Source: Serratia marcescens
GTDB taxonomy: Bacteria > Pseudomonadota > Gammaproteobacteria > Enterobacterales > Enterobacteriaceae
NCBI RefSeq assembly: GCF_001902635.1
Contig: NZ_MJAO01000014.1
Span: 1-64,000 of the forward strand
Length of the DNA stretch: 64,000 nucleotides
Direction of reading: 5' to 3'
Below the pieces are notes generated by a model. It did no database searches and was not told the origin of the DNA. It was given only the letters and a program-made list of their open reading frames with translations. Within the stretch, counting starts at the first letter, position 1, and every line of letters begins with the position of its first letter. Below are positions 19,522 through 28,156 of the stretch, in pieces. A program made the position numbers and the translations under genes.

Positions 19522-20403
19522 TTACAGCAAACCGACGCTTTTCAGCGCGCGCTCCACCACCGGGCGGGCGGCTTCGCTCAACGGCGTCATCGGCAGACGC
19601 AGCGTGTCGGTCGCCATCAATCCCAACGCCTTACAGGCCCACTTCACCGGAATTGGGTTTGCTTCTACAAATAGATCCTGATGCAACGGCATCAAGCGCT
19701 GATTTAAGCGGCGCGCTTCGGCAAATTTGCCCTGCGCCGCCAGCGCACAAAGTTCCGCCATCTCGCGCGCGGCCACGTTGGCCGTCACGGAAATCACCCC
19801 TTTGCCGCCCAGTTGCATGAAGTCCAGCCCGCTGGCGTCGTCGCCGCTCAGCAAAATGAAGTCTTCATCGTCAACCAGCACTTGGATCTGACTAACGCGA
19901 CTTAAGTTCCCCGTCGCTTCTTTTACAGCAACAATATTCTTGATTTTCGCCAGCCGCGCGATGGTCGGCGGCAGCATGTCGCAGCCGGTGCGCGAAGGCA
20001 CGTTGTACAGGATCTGCGGCAGTTCTGTGCTCTCGGCGATCGCCTTGAAGTGCTGATACAGCCCTTCCTGCGTCGGCTTATTGTAGTACGGCGTCACCGT
20101 CAGACAGCCCGCTACGCCGGTATTGGCGAAGCGGGTGGTGAGCGCGATGGCTTCGGCGGTGGCGTTGGCGCCGGTGCCGGCGATCACCGGAATGCGGCCG
20201 GCGGCCAGCTCCAGCGTCTGCAGCACCACGTCAACATGCTCGTCATGGGCAAGCGTTGCGGACTCGCCGGTGGTCCCTACGGAAACGATCGCCGCGGTGC
20301 CACTGGCCACATGATAATCGATCAATTTTTTTAGGCTCGCGCGATCGACAGCACCTTTGTCGTCCATCGGCGTAACCAGTGCAACAATACTTCCCGTAAA
20401 CAT
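19522..20403 (-). CDS. dapA: 4-hydroxy-tetrahydrodipicolinate synthase DapA
   Basis: DapA condenses pyruvate with aspartate semialdehyde in the first committed step of lysine and diaminopimelate synthesis. The 293-residue TIM-barrel protein has the GTTGESATL loop, [13 protein letters not shown], the Tyr-containing [12 protein letters not shown] and the Schiff-base lysine in VAVKEATGN. The start ATG 20403 gives [14 protein letters not shown] and has GGAGGGG nine bases upstream; nine extra codons upstream are not needed. It heads the dapA-bamC operon and diverges from gcvR. Confidence 0.97.
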   Translation of the reverse strand: MFTGSIVALVTPMDDKGAVDRASLKKLIDYHVASGTAAIVSVGTTGESATLAHDEHVDVVLQTLELAAGRIPVIAGTGANATAEAIALTTRFANTGVAGCLTVTPYYNKPTQEGLYQHFKAIAESTELPQILYNVPSRTGCDMLPPTIARLAKIKNIVAVKEATGNLSRVSQIQVLVDDEDFILLSGDDASGLDFMQLGGKGVISVTANVAAREMAELCALAAQGKFAEARRLNQRLMPLHQDLFVEANPIPVKWACKALGLMATDTLRLPMTPLSEAARPVVERALKSVGLL

Positions 20404-20549
20404 TGGCCGTCCCCTCCACAAACAAGTCACTCATGGTACTTTTGCTGCCTATCCAAAAGCAAGCGCACAACCGCGTTGTAAGCGCTTGGCAGGCGGTTTT
20501 TTTTATGTTTACCATGGTAACCCCATTGAGCACGACAGGAAGCGCCATT

Positions 20550-21119
20550 TTGCCTCAGTCAGACGAACACTATCTCGTGATTACCGCGCTCGGCGCCGAC
20601 CGCCCCGGAATCGTCAATACCATCACCCGCCACGTCAGCAGTTGCGGATGCAATATCGAAGATAGCCGTCTGGCCATGCTGGGGGAGGAGTTCACGTTCA
20701 TCATGCTGCTGTCCGGCAGCTGGAACGCCATTACCCTGATCGAATCCACCCTGCCGCAAAAAGGTGCGGAGCTGGATCTGCTGATCGTGATGAAGCGCAC
20801 AAACTCGCACGAAAGGCCACCGATGCCGGCCACGGTGTGGGTGCAAGTCGACGTGAAGGACTCGCCGCACATCATCGAACGTTTTACCGATCTGTTCGAC
20901 GCCAGCCAGATGAATATCGCCGAACTGGTCTCACGCACGCAGCCGGCGGACGGCGACCTGCCGCCGCAGCTGTATATCCAAATCACCGCCCACAGCTCCG
21001 GCGATCGGGACGCCTCAAATATTGAGCAAGCCTTCCATCGCCTATGTACAGAATTGAACGCGCAAGGCAGTATTAGCGTGGTGAACTATCCACAGCATGA
21101 TGAGAAAGATGGAGAGTAG
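20550..21119 (+). CDS. gcvR: Glycine cleavage system transcriptional repressor GcvR
   Basis: GcvR binds glycine and GcvA to repress the glycine cleavage operon. It contains two ACT domains: HYLVITALGADRPGIVNTIT at the N-terminus and a second from about residue 92 (TVWVQVDVKDSPHIIERFTD). The 189-residue length equals E. coli GcvR when translation starts at TTG 20550, which gives MPQSDEHYLV against MTLSSQHYLV. AGGA stands nine bases upstream of this TTG. Upstream in-frame ATGs at 20505 and 20514 would add 12-15 residues and have poorer spacing. It is divergent from dapA and is followed by bcp two bases after its stop. Confidence 0.93.
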   Translation: MPQSDEHYLVITALGADRPGIVNTITRHVSSCGCNIEDSRLAMLGEEFTFIMLLSGSWNAITLIESTLPQKGAELDLLIVMKRTNSHERPPMPATVWVQVDVKDSPHIIERFTDLFDASQMNIAELVSRTQPADGDLPPQLYIQITAHSSGDRDASNIEQAFHRLCTELNAQGSISVVNYPQHDEKDGE

Positions 21120-21121
21120 TG

Positions 21122-21586
21122 ATGAGCCCATTGAAAGCCGGTGACACAGCGCCGAAATTTAGTTTGCCTGACCAGGACGGTGAGGAAATTAATTTGGCCG
21201 ACTTCCAGGGACAGCGAGTATTGGTTTATTTTTATCCGAAGGCGATGACACCGGGCTGCACCGTGCAAGCCTGCGGCCTGCGGGACAACATGGACGAGTT
21301 GAAAAAGGTCGGCGTCGAAGTGCTGGGCATCAGCACCGACAAACCGGAAAAACTGTCGCGCTTCGCCGAAAAGGAGCTGCTCAACTTCACGCTGTTGTCT
21401 GATGAAGATCATCAGGTGTCACAACAGTTTGGCGTGTGGGGCGAGAAAACCTTCATGGGCAAGACCTACGACGGCATCCACCGCATCAGCTTCCTGATCG
21501 ACGCCAAAGGCAAGATTGAAAAAGTGTTTGATGATTTCAAAACCACCAATCACCACGACATCGTTCTGAGCTACCTGCAGCAGTAA
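21122..21586 (+). CDS. bcp: Thiol peroxidase Bcp (peroxiredoxin Q)
   Basis: Bcp reduces hydrogen peroxide and organic peroxides in the cytoplasm using thioredoxin. The 154-residue protein has the peroxidatic Cys46 and resolving Cys51 in MTPGCTVQACGLRD, five residues apart as in E. coli. The third cysteine that I recall in E. coli (HQVCEQ) is serine here (HQVSQQ). The ATG two bases after the gcvR stop gives MSPLKAGDTAP; a GTG three bases earlier is less likely. It forms an operon with gcvR, as in E. coli. Confidence 0.96.
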   Translation: MSPLKAGDTAPKFSLPDQDGEEINLADFQGQRVLVYFYPKAMTPGCTVQACGLRDNMDELKKVGVEVLGISTDKPEKLSRFAEKELLNFTLLSDEDHQVSQQFGVWGEKTFMGKTYDGIHRISFLIDAKGKIEKVFDDFKTTNHHDIVLSYLQQ

Positions 21587-21591
21587 TGCTC

Positions 21592-21620
21592 ACGAAGCGC
21601 AGCGGCCCGCTGCGCTTCGT
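21592..21620. terminator. Terminator between bcp and perM
   Basis: ACGAAGCGCAGC and GCTGCGCTTCGT form a perfect 12-bp stem with a GGCCC loop, followed by TTTCTCC. It lies between the convergent stops of bcp and perM. Confidence 0.8.
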
Positions 21621-21630
21621 TTCTCCCCAT

Positions 21631-22707
21631 TCAGCCGGTCTTGTCTTCCGCATCCACCCGCAGTTCATCCGGCCAGGCGTGGATCACCGCCTTCACCAGG
21701 GTCGCCAGCGGTATGGCGAAAAACACGCCCCAGAAGCCCCACATCCCACCGAACACGATCACCGACAGGATAATCACCAGCGGATGCAGGTTGACCGCCT
21801 CGGAGAACAAGATGGGCACCAGCAGGTTGCCGTCCAGCCCCTGCACCACCAGATAGGCGACGATCAGCGTCCAAAAATCGGCGCCGACGCCCCATTGGAA
21901 CAGCGCCACCACCACCACCGGTATGGTGACCAGCACCGCGCCGATATAGGGGATCAGCACCGAGAAACCCACCAGCACCGCCAACAGCAGCGAGTAGCGC
22001 ATGTCCAACACGGCGAACACCAGGTAGGTCGCCGCGCCGACAATCACCATCTCCAGCACCTTGCCGCGGATATAGTTGGTGATCTGCTGATTCATCTCGT
22101 TCCAGACCTGCCCCGCCAGGCCGCGATTGCGCGGCAGCACGCGGCGCACCGCGTTCAGCAGCTGTTCTTTGTCTTTCAACAGGAAGAACATCATCATCGG
22201 CACCAGAATCAGGTAGATAGCCAGCGTCAATAGGCCGACCAGCGACGCCAGCGAGAATTTCACCACCGATTCGCCCATGCCGGACAGCCGGCTGCGCAGG
22301 TTTTCCGCCATCATGTCGATGATGCCGGCATCCACCAGCGCCGGGTAACGCTTCGGCAGCGTCGCGGCGAAGTTATAGAACTGGTTGAGCATGCCCGGCA
22401 GATCGCTCATCAAATTGATGCCCTGCTGCCAGGCAGTCGGCGCCACGACGAACACCAGCAGCATGGCGACGCCCGCGAACACCAGCAGCATGATGCTCGC
22501 CGCCCAGGTACGCGAACAACCAATGCGCTGCAGGCGCGCGGTCGGCCACTCCAGCAGATACGCCAATACGATGGCGACCAACAGCGGGGTCAGAATGCCG
22601 TGCAGAAAATAGAGAATGAGGAAGCCGGCGACCAGGATCACCAGCAGCGCGATAGCCTGCGGATCGGTGAAACGGCGGCGGTACCACTGTAATAACATCT
22701 CCAGCAT
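21631..22707 (-). CDS. perM: AI-2E family transporter, putative permease PerM
   Basis: PerM is an inner-membrane protein of the AI-2 exporter/permease family with unknown substrate. The 358-residue protein shows about eight membrane segments (for example IALLVILVAGFLILYFL, then SLLLAVLVGFSVLIPYIGAV) and the family motifs LKDKEQLLNAVRRVLPRNR and DGNLLVPILFSEAVNLHP. The ATG at 22707 gives MLEMLLQWYRRRF, as in E. coli, and has GAGGAG nine bases upstream; a 61-codon upstream extension is not credible. In E. coli perM is directly followed by bepA; here about 6 kb of extra genes separate them. Confidence 0.93.
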   Translation of the reverse strand: MLEMLLQWYRRRFTDPQAIALLVILVAGFLILYFLHGILTPLLVAIVLAYLLEWPTARLQRIGCSRTWAASIMLLVFAGVAMLLVFVVAPTAWQQGINLMSDLPGMLNQFYNFAATLPKRYPALVDAGIIDMMAENLRSRLSGMGESVVKFSLASLVGLLTLAIYLILVPMMMFFLLKDKEQLLNAVRRVLPRNRGLAGQVWNEMNQQITNYIRGKVLEMVIVGAATYLVFAVLDMRYSLLLAVLVGFSVLIPYIGAVLVTIPVVVVALFQWGVGADFWTLIVAYLVVQGLDGNLLVPILFSEAVNLHPLVIILSVIVFGGMWGFWGVFFAIPLATLVKAVIHAWPDELRVDAEDKTG

Positions 22708-22937
22708 CAGAGCGGGCTCCTCGAGGTTTGACGGGCGGGCATGGCGATTCCTGTGATGGGCCTGATTAAAGCATAGAACGGGCGCACGCGGGGGGTGCAA
22801 AGCTCTCAGAGTACTCAAAGTTCGCCATACATCAACAGCGATTTGGCTGATTTTATCGCGCCGGCGGGCGATCGTCGCAAAAACCCGCAAACGCCGTGTC
22901 AGGCGGGGTGATCGGCCCCGTCCGGGGCCGTGGAAGA

Positions 22938-23033
22938 TTACAGCGAGGTGCTGATGGAGAGAGGCGTACAGACCGCCAGTGCAAATAACAACACACAGCC
23001 GATCGCGATCGCCGCCGCCAGATCACTTTTCAT
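22938..23033 (-). CDS. Small membrane protein, 31 residues, unknown
   Basis: A short frame encodes MKSDLAAAIAIGCVLLFALAV followed by a ten-residue tail CTPLSISTSL. Residues 5-21 form one good membrane helix. AAGGG lies ten bases upstream of the ATG. A GC-rich hairpin (CGGCCCC/GGGGCCG) directly follows the stop, which supports a real small transcript. I do not recognise the family. It lies between perM and an accessory regulator gene and could be a small stress membrane protein or part of a type I toxin-antitoxin; neither is shown. Confidence 0.45.
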   Translation of the reverse strand: MKSDLAAAIAIGCVLLFALAVCTPLSISTSL

Positions 23034-23560
23034 GGTCCTAACCCTTGGTGCTTAAGCTGATTATTGCCGCGAACTCTGACGGTTCTCTCGCGTTGACGGC
23101 CTTTTCCGATGCATCCCATTAAAAACCCCCGCCTGGGCGGGGGAGAAAACGTTCTGGTGCATCAAGTATTACAAGGAGGTCATGAGGGATTGCTAACCCT
23201 AAATGACTATTTCAAGCTAGGATTATTCCCAGAGCATGGCAAGCGATCGCGCCGAGGTTCTCCGCACTTTGAGATAAACCTCATAAAAAAATCCCGCACG
23301 GCAGCGGGATTAAGGGATGATAACGTCATGAAATTTTTATGTGGACAATGAAGCGATATTGTCGTCATTTGGCGACAATACCGCGCCGTCACGGCAGCCA
23401 CAAGGGAAATCTGACCACCTTAAGGAAATCAGATTTTCCCCAATAAACCCGAGTGCCAGCCGCTCAGCATCAACGAGAAGAAATGAGATTTTCGTCAGAC
23501 AGCCGCCGCACAAAAACCGGTAGCATGGTCGGCGTAGTCCCAAACGTCGTAGGGGGAGAG
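23034..23560. other. Intergenic region with two leftward terminators, possible small RNA
   Basis: About 527 bases without a supportable protein gene. Two strong hairpins have T-runs only on the minus strand: CCCCCGC/GCGGGGG at 23126-23143 with Ts to its left, and AATCCCGC/GCGGGATT at 23290-23311. Two leftward transcripts therefore seem to end here, although no leftward gene lies directly to the right. A small non-coding RNA of up to about 150 bases between them is possible. Confidence 0.4.
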
Positions 23561-23776
23561 ATGTACAAAAAGCCGTTTGAGTTTGATGAAGCGATCTGCC
23601 AGGCGATTGGGCGGGGCGTCTGCGAAATCGTGAAGGTCGGGGACGAAATCAGCGTCTTCTCCTTGCTGGAGGCCATCGAAAGCTTCATCGAGCGGCGAGC
23701 ACTCAGCGAGAGTGAAGTCGCAGCGGCGGACGACGCGCTGGATTTGATCACCGGTTTAGTCCGCCGCCAGTGCTGA
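23561..23776 (+). CDS. YmgB/AriR-like biofilm and acid-resistance regulator family protein
   Basis: This 71-residue protein is similar in size and helical layout to the YmgB/AriR family, small dimeric regulators linked with biofilm and acid resistance. Two predicted helices (AICQAIGRGVCEIVKVG and VFSLLEAIESFIERR) are followed by a third helix near the C-terminus (AAADDALDLITGLVRR). The start ATG has GGGGGAGAG immediately before it; a start 12 codons earlier at ATG 23525 is possible. The family assignment rests on pattern and is tentative. It begins the accessory block between perM and bepA. Confidence 0.6.
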   Translation: MYKKPFEFDEAICQAIGRGVCEIVKVGDEISVFSLLEAIESFIERRALSESEVAAADDALDLITGLVRRQC

Positions 23777-23782
23777 CGCCCT

Positions 23783-24475
23783 TTACGACGCGCAGCCGAT
23801 AAGCCGTTTCTCTACCGTTATGCCGGGCATCATTTGCCGTAAACCGGCGATCAGTTCGTCACCCGCCGCATGCAGGGCCGACAACGGCATCGCCGGCAGG
23901 CTCTCCAGGATAAACCACATCCGCTCGGCTTCGGCGCTCAAGCGGGTTCTGACGCCCTGACGCCAGTTCCAGCGGCGGCAGGTCACGCCGCTATCGTCGC
24001 GCCAAACCACCTCTCCCGCCTCCGGCGCCTCGTGGACCACCGCCCCGTCCTTAACGGTGTCAAACAGCTCGCTGCCATCGGCGACGATCAACCGCGGCTC
24101 ACCGACATAAGCCGCAATATTTTCGCCCCCCACCGGCACCGCATAACGGATACTGACAGCGTTGTAGAGATCGACCACCGGATCGATACTGGGCATCGCA
24201 CCGTCGCGCAGCGCGCGCTTGCGCAAGGCCTCGGCGGAACAGGGCGTCCGCTTCGGTTTGGCGCCAAATTGCGTGAACAGCTCGCTCCAGGCCGCGAGGT
24301 GCGCTTCGGCCCAAGGCGCATCTTCCACGCCGAGGCGCCGGCAGGCTTGCGCCAATGCCTGCTCCCCTATGCCCGGATTCATCATGGGAGCTGCGGTCAC
24401 GCTGATGCTTAACGCCCTGAAGCCGGGGGCCAACGCGGCGACGGCCGGGTCGATTGACGGAACGACTAAAATCAT
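23783..24475 (-). CDS. B3/B4 tRNA-binding domain protein
   Basis: A stand-alone B3/B4 domain protein of 230 residues. This domain is the editing module of the phenylalanyl-tRNA synthetase beta subunit and also occurs free in bacteria, perhaps clearing mischarged tRNA or binding amino acids. The recognisable core is VVDLYNAVSIRYAVPVGGE near residues 102-120, followed by GEVVWRDDSGVTCRRWNWRQ and the metal/ligand-like SLPAMPLSALHAA end. It is divergent from an XRE-cupin regulator with only 43 bases between them, so that regulator probably controls it. Function in vivo is unknown. Confidence 0.78.
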   Translation of the reverse strand: MILVVPSIDPAVAALAPGFRALSISVTAAPMMNPGIGEQALAQACRRLGVEDAPWAEAHLAAWSELFTQFGAKPKRTPCSAEALRKRALRDGAMPSIDPVVDLYNAVSIRYAVPVGGENIAAYVGEPRLIVADGSELFDTVKDGAVVHEAPEAGEVVWRDDSGVTCRRWNWRQGVRTRLSAEAERMWFILESLPAMPLSALHAAGDELIAGLRQMMPGITVEKRLIGCAS

Positions 24476-24518
24476 TGGATAATCCTATAATGACCGTTTT
24501 ATTACATGATATTGACCG

Positions 24519-25121
24519 ATGAAAGAAAAAGTCAACAGGCCGATCGAGTTCGGCGCAGACGTGCAAACCGTCAGCGAAGCGGTGTCACGCCGCATCAAAC
24601 AACAGCGAAAAAGCCAAAAGCTGTCGCTGGACGAGCTGTCGCGCCGGGCCGGCGTCAGTAAGGGCATGCTGGTGGAGATCGAAAAAGGTGCCGCCAATCC
24701 CAGCATCGCCATTCTGTGTAAACTCGCGGCGGCGCTGGGCTTGTCGGTGGCGGATATCGTCAACGTCACCAGCGCGCCCGCCGCCTATTTGATTGAAAGC
24801 CAAGAGATCCCCACGCTGTGGCGCGGCGAACGCGGCGGTTCGGCCCGTCTGCTGGCTGGCACCCGCGGCCCGAACATGATAGAACTTTGGCGCTGGGAAA
24901 TGCCGCCGGGGGAAGCCTATGAGTCGGCCGGTCATCCGGCGGGCACTTTCGAGCTGCTGCACGTCGAGCGAGGCACCTTGAGCGTTGTCGTCGAGAATAC
25001 CGAACTCAGGATTACACCAGGCTGTTCGGCGGTCGCCAGAACGGACGGCCCGCACCGTTACGCCAACGAGAGCGAAGATACGCTGATTTTCACCATGACG
25101 GTCGCCGAACTGCACGCCTGA
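24519..25121 (+). CDS. XRE-family regulator with cupin domain
   Basis: A 200-residue transcription regulator. Residues about 18-75 form a Cro/CI-type helix-turn-helix (SLDELSRRAGVSKGMLVEIE, then NPSIAILCKLAAALGLSV). Residues 100-195 form a cupin sensor (ELWRWEMPPGEAYESAGHP, GTFELLHVERGTLSVVV, TDGPHRYANES). Such proteins usually control nearby catabolic or amino-acid genes. It diverges from the B3/B4-domain gene and is followed 43 bases later by a GNAT gene. No strong ribosome binding site stands before the ATG. Confidence 0.88.
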   Translation: MKEKVNRPIEFGADVQTVSEAVSRRIKQQRKSQKLSLDELSRRAGVSKGMLVEIEKGAANPSIAILCKLAAALGLSVADIVNVTSAPAAYLIESQEIPTLWRGERGGSARLLAGTRGPNMIELWRWEMPPGEAYESAGHPAGTFELLHVERGTLSVVVENTELRITPGCSAVARTDGPHRYANESEDTLIFTMTVAELHA

Positions 25122-25164
25122 GCGGTGGCCCTGAATTAACCACTGAAACAGGAGCAGAAACACC

Positions 25165-25617
25165 ATGACGACGCCTTCCCCATTGGTCTGGCAGCGTGCA
25201 GATTATCTCGTCAGTACCGATCCCGCCCAGCTGGATCTTGATGCCATCCATGCGTTTCTGACCCGCTCGTCATGGGCGGAGGGGATCGACAAAGAGACTG
25301 TCCGCCAGTCCCTCGCCCACAGCCTGTGCTTCGGTTTGTATCACGACGCCAGGCAAATCGGTTTCGCCCGTCTGGTTACCGACTACGCCACCTTCGGCTA
25401 TCTGTGCGACGTTTACGTGCTGGAGGCGTATCAAAAAAGCGGGCTGGGCCTGTGGCTGGCAGAGTGTTGCCAGGCCCATCCGCTGATGGCGACGCTACGG
25501 AGAATCATGCTGGTCACCAGCACCGCGCCCTGGCTCTACGAAAAAGTGGGCTACACCGCCATCAACAGCCCCGACTTTGTCTGGCAGATCGCCCGGCCAG
25601 ACATCTACCGGCGGTAG
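25165..25617 (+). CDS. GNAT family N-acetyltransferase
   Basis: Predicted N-acetyltransferase of 150 residues. The GNAT core reads IGFARLVTDYATFGYLCDVYV then LEAYQKSGLGLWLAECC, with the Q-K-S-G-L-G acetyl-CoA loop, and ends with APWLYEKVGY. AGGAGCAGAAACACC precedes the ATG. It is downstream of the XRE-cupin regulator in the same direction and probably in the same transcript. Together with the B3/B4 protein it forms a small module possibly acting on amino acids or aminoacylated products; this is inference. Confidence 0.85.
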   Translation: MTTPSPLVWQRADYLVSTDPAQLDLDAIHAFLTRSSWAEGIDKETVRQSLAHSLCFGLYHDARQIGFARLVTDYATFGYLCDVYVLEAYQKSGLGLWLAECCQAHPLMATLRRIMLVTSTAPWLYEKVGYTAINSPDFVWQIARPDIYRR

Positions 25618-25638
25618 CATTTTTCCACAGCCCAACCG

Positions 25639-26256
25639 CTATTTCAGCGCCTGCTCGGCCAGTAGCCCGAGGGCGATGACGATCATCGCCACGCCGGAGA
25701 TGCGCCCCACCATCTTCGCGGCCTGCGGGCGCGTACGCAGCACCGACTGCGAACCGAATCCCACCAGTAGATATACCAGGCCACAGCTGATCAAATGCAC
25801 GGCGCCCAGCGCCAGCATCTGCATCGGCACCGACCATTCGGCCCGGGCGTCGGTAAACTGCGGCAGCAGCGCCAGAAACAGCAGAAACACCTTGGGGTTC
25901 AGCCCGCTGACGCACACGCCCTTGCCGGCCCAACGCAACCAGGAATCGGAGCGCTGATCCTCACCGGCACCGGGCACCGGCGGGTGCAACAACATATTGA
26001 AACCGATCCACAGCAGGTAAGCCGCCCCCAGTAAGGTGAGCGCCGTCAACGCCAGCGGGTTGCCGACCAGCAGCGCACCCACGCCCGCCACCACGATCGC
26101 GATCATCAGCAAGTGGCCGAACAGCAAACCGGCGACGGCGGGCACCACCACCCTGCCGCGAATGCCCGCCGAGATCACATAAGCCCAATCCATACCCGGT
26201 GTGATCACCAACAAAATCGACACCGCCCAAAAAGCGGCGAACAGAGCGAGCGTCAT
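25639..26256 (-). CDS. LysE/RhtB family amino acid exporter
   Basis: A 205-residue inner-membrane exporter of the LysE/RhtB family. It begins MTLALFAAFWAVSILLVITPGMDW, the family N-terminus with the conserved T-P-G-M/P segment. The motif GKGVCVSGLNPKVFLLFLALLPQF also follows the family pattern, and about six membrane helices are visible. The start at 26256 has GGAGG nine bases upstream; an in-frame 37-codon extension is not credible. An AsnC-family regulator is transcribed divergently, a classical exporter-regulator arrangement for amino acids. The substrate is unknown. Confidence 0.88.
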   Translation of the reverse strand: MTLALFAAFWAVSILLVITPGMDWAYVISAGIRGRVVVPAVAGLLFGHLLMIAIVVAGVGALLVGNPLALTALTLLGAAYLLWIGFNMLLHPPVPGAGEDQRSDSWLRWAGKGVCVSGLNPKVFLLFLALLPQFTDARAEWSVPMQMLALGAVHLISCGLVYLLVGFGSQSVLRTRPQAAKMVGRISGVAMIVIALGLLAEQALK

Positions 26257-26451
26257 GCCGACGCCCTCCCAGACGCACTGCGCTGCACCGAACAAAACAT
26301 CATTGCGCTTTCCTCGTGGAAGAAGAACGGCCGCCCGCCTGCCGCGGCGGCCGTCGAAACCGTTCAACAGATGGCAAGAATATCCTCAAGGCGTTAAAAT
26401 GTGCTTTCAATTACTTGCCTGAAATCGGCATAAGTGGGGAAATTCTTCCAA

Positions 26452-26913
26452 ATGGATAAGATTGATCGCAAGATTCTTGCTGAACTGCAGGCGGACGGGC
26501 GTTTGTCGGTGACCGAGCTGGCCGAGCGGATCGGGTTGAGCGTCTCCCCCTGCCACCGCCGGGTGCGTGCGCTGGAGGAATCCGGGGTGATCAGGGGTTA
26601 CCGCGCCCAGCTCGATCCCGGCAGCCTGGGCTATAACTTTTCCGCCCTGGTGTTCGTCACCATGCGCGAAGGCGATCGCCGCGCCGTTGAAACCTTCGAA
26701 AACGCCATGATGGACATTCCACAGGTGGTGCAGGCGCAGCGGCTGTTTGGCGATCCCGACTATCTGCTGCACGTAATCGCCCGCGATCTGCCCGCTTTCC
26801 AACAGCTTTACGACGAGAAACTCTCCGCCCTGCCGGGCGTGCAGCGCCTGAGCTCCACGCTGGTGATGAAAACCGTGGTGCCGGAGCGTTCGTTCCTGCC
26901 GCTGGGCAAATGA
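26452..26913 (+). CDS. Lrp/AsnC family transcriptional regulator
   Basis: A 153-residue amino-acid-responsive regulator. The N-terminal winged helix reads MDKIDRKILAELQADGRLSV, then LAERIGLSVSPCHRRVRALEE and SGVIRGYRAQLDP. The C-terminal RAM/AsnC ligand domain covers about 65-145 (VFVTMREGDRR, QAQRLFGDPDYLLHVIARDL). I start at ATG 26452 (MDKIDRK) rather than at a GTG six codons earlier; GGGGA lies 11 bases upstream. It is divergent from the LysE-type exporter and likely controls it. Confidence 0.9.
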   Translation: MDKIDRKILAELQADGRLSVTELAERIGLSVSPCHRRVRALEESGVIRGYRAQLDPGSLGYNFSALVFVTMREGDRRAVETFENAMMDIPQVVQAQRLFGDPDYLLHVIARDLPAFQQLYDEKLSALPGVQRLSSTLVMKTVVPERSFLPLGK

Positions 26914-26915
26914 CG

Positions 26916-26940
26916 ACGGGAGCGTTGCCGCTCCCGTTTT
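26916..26940. terminator. Bidirectional terminator after AsnC-type gene
   Basis: ACGGGAGCG and CGCTCCCGT pair around TTGC and are followed by TTTT. It separates the regulator from the convergent oxidoreductase gene. Confidence 0.82.
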
Positions 26941-26947
26941 GACTTCC

Positions 26948-28156
26948 TTAAGGCACAATCACGAAATCCGGATTGGCGACGGCGAACAGCGCCTCGCGAT
27001 CCGCCGCCGGTGGGTAAATCCACTGCGTGTTGATCTCCTGCTTAATCTTTTTGCCTTCCTGACGGGTAAAGCGCACCTGGCGTTCCCAACCTTCGGTATA
27101 CAGCGCGCCCCAGGGCCCCAGGTCCAGGCAGGTCACATACTTCGGCTGGCTGTACGGGTGCGTCGGCAACCCCGCCAGCTCCGCCGCCGCATTGTGGCCG
27201 GCCACGCGGCCAAGGCTCATCGCATGCTGGCAGGTCATCAGGTTGTGGTTGCCGAGATCGTCGGTCGCCGCCTTCACCGTATCGCCGGTCACAAAAATGC
27301 CCGCCGCCGCCGGCGCGTGCAGGAAGGCATCGCCGATCACCCGGCCGCTGCCGTCGCGCTCGCCGGGGATCTGCTCGGTCAGCGGATGCGCTCGCACGCC
27401 CGCCGCCAGGATCACCGTGTTGGCGGCGATGCGCTCACCGTTCGACAGCATCACCCCCTCAGCGTCGATAGCCGAGACGCGCAGGCCGGCTCGCGCTTCC
27501 ACGCCACACTCCGCCAGCGCCTGGCGAATCACCGCCCCCGGCTCCGCGCCCATTCCGGCACCCACTTCCGGCGCGCTATCGACGATCACCACGCGCACGT
27601 TCTCGTCTTTGCCCAGCGCATCCCGCAGCCGCTGCGGCATCTCCGCCGCGCTCTCCAGCCCGGTTAGCCCCGCTCCCACCACCACGGCGGTGTTGCGCGC
27701 CGGCGTCGACGGTTTGGCCGCCAGCGCTTTGATATGGGCATCCAAACGCTGCGCGCTTGCCAGCGTATCGACGTTGAAGCCGTATTCGGCAAAGCCCGGC
27801 ACCGCAGGCACGGAGAGCCGACTGCCGGTGGCCCACACCAGGCGGTCGTAGACCAGCTCAAGGGATCCCCCCGTCGCCTGCGCCACCGTGAGCGTTTTGG
27901 CGGCGGCATCGATGCGCTCTACCGCCCCGGCCAGGTGGCCCACGCCGACGGCGGTGAGCTGCGCGGAAATATCCGGATTCATATTTTCCAGCACCGCTTC
28001 ATACAGGCGCGGCCGGATGGTGACCGTTGGCGTCGGCGAGACCATGAGCACCTCGATATCGTCATGCTTACCGGCGAGGGTAATGGCGCGCATGGCGGAC
28101 ACGGCGGCCCAAAAACCGGCAAAACCGGAACCGGCAATCACTATTTTCTGCGTCAT
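26948..28156 (-). CDS. NAD(P)/FAD-dependent oxidoreductase (NDH-2-like)
   Basis: A 402-residue pyridine nucleotide-disulphide family oxidoreductase resembling type II NADH dehydrogenases. The FAD-binding Rossmann motif is VIAGSGFAGFWAA at the N-terminus, and the NAD(P)-binding motif is VVVGAGLTGLESAAEMPQRL. GIFVTGDTVKAA is the FAD-contacting ATG-D-like motif near the C-terminus. An HNLMTCQHAMSLGRVAGHNAA segment, as in NDH-2 relatives, is present. No membrane helix is obvious. It lies downstream of an Rrf2-type repressor on the same strand and is probably controlled by it. The electron acceptor is unknown. Confidence 0.86.
   Translation of the reverse strand: MTQKIVIAGSGFAGFWAAVSAMRAITLAGKHDDIEVLMVSPTPTVTIRPRLYEAVLENMNPDISAQLTAVGVGHLAGAVERIDAAAKTLTVAQATGGSLELVYDRLVWATGSRLSVPAVPGFAEYGFNVDTLASAQRLDAHIKALAAKPSTPARNTAVVVGAGLTGLESAAEMPQRLRDALGKDENVRVVIVDSAPEVGAGMGAEPGAVIRQALAECGVEARAGLRVSAIDAEGVMLSNGERIAANTVILAAGVRAHPLTEQIPGERDGSGRVIGDAFLHAPAAAGIFVTGDTVKAATDDLGNHNLMTCQHAMSLGRVAGHNAAAELAGLPTHPYSQPKYVTCLDLGPWGALYTEGWERQVRFTRQEGKKIKQEINTQWIYPPAADREALFAVANPDFVIVP

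Noticed and set aside
23100-23400. A Hok/Sok-type toxin-antitoxin locus
   Set aside because: Hairpins and short frames are suggestive, but no Hok-like peptide can be read on either strand, so the idea is not supported.
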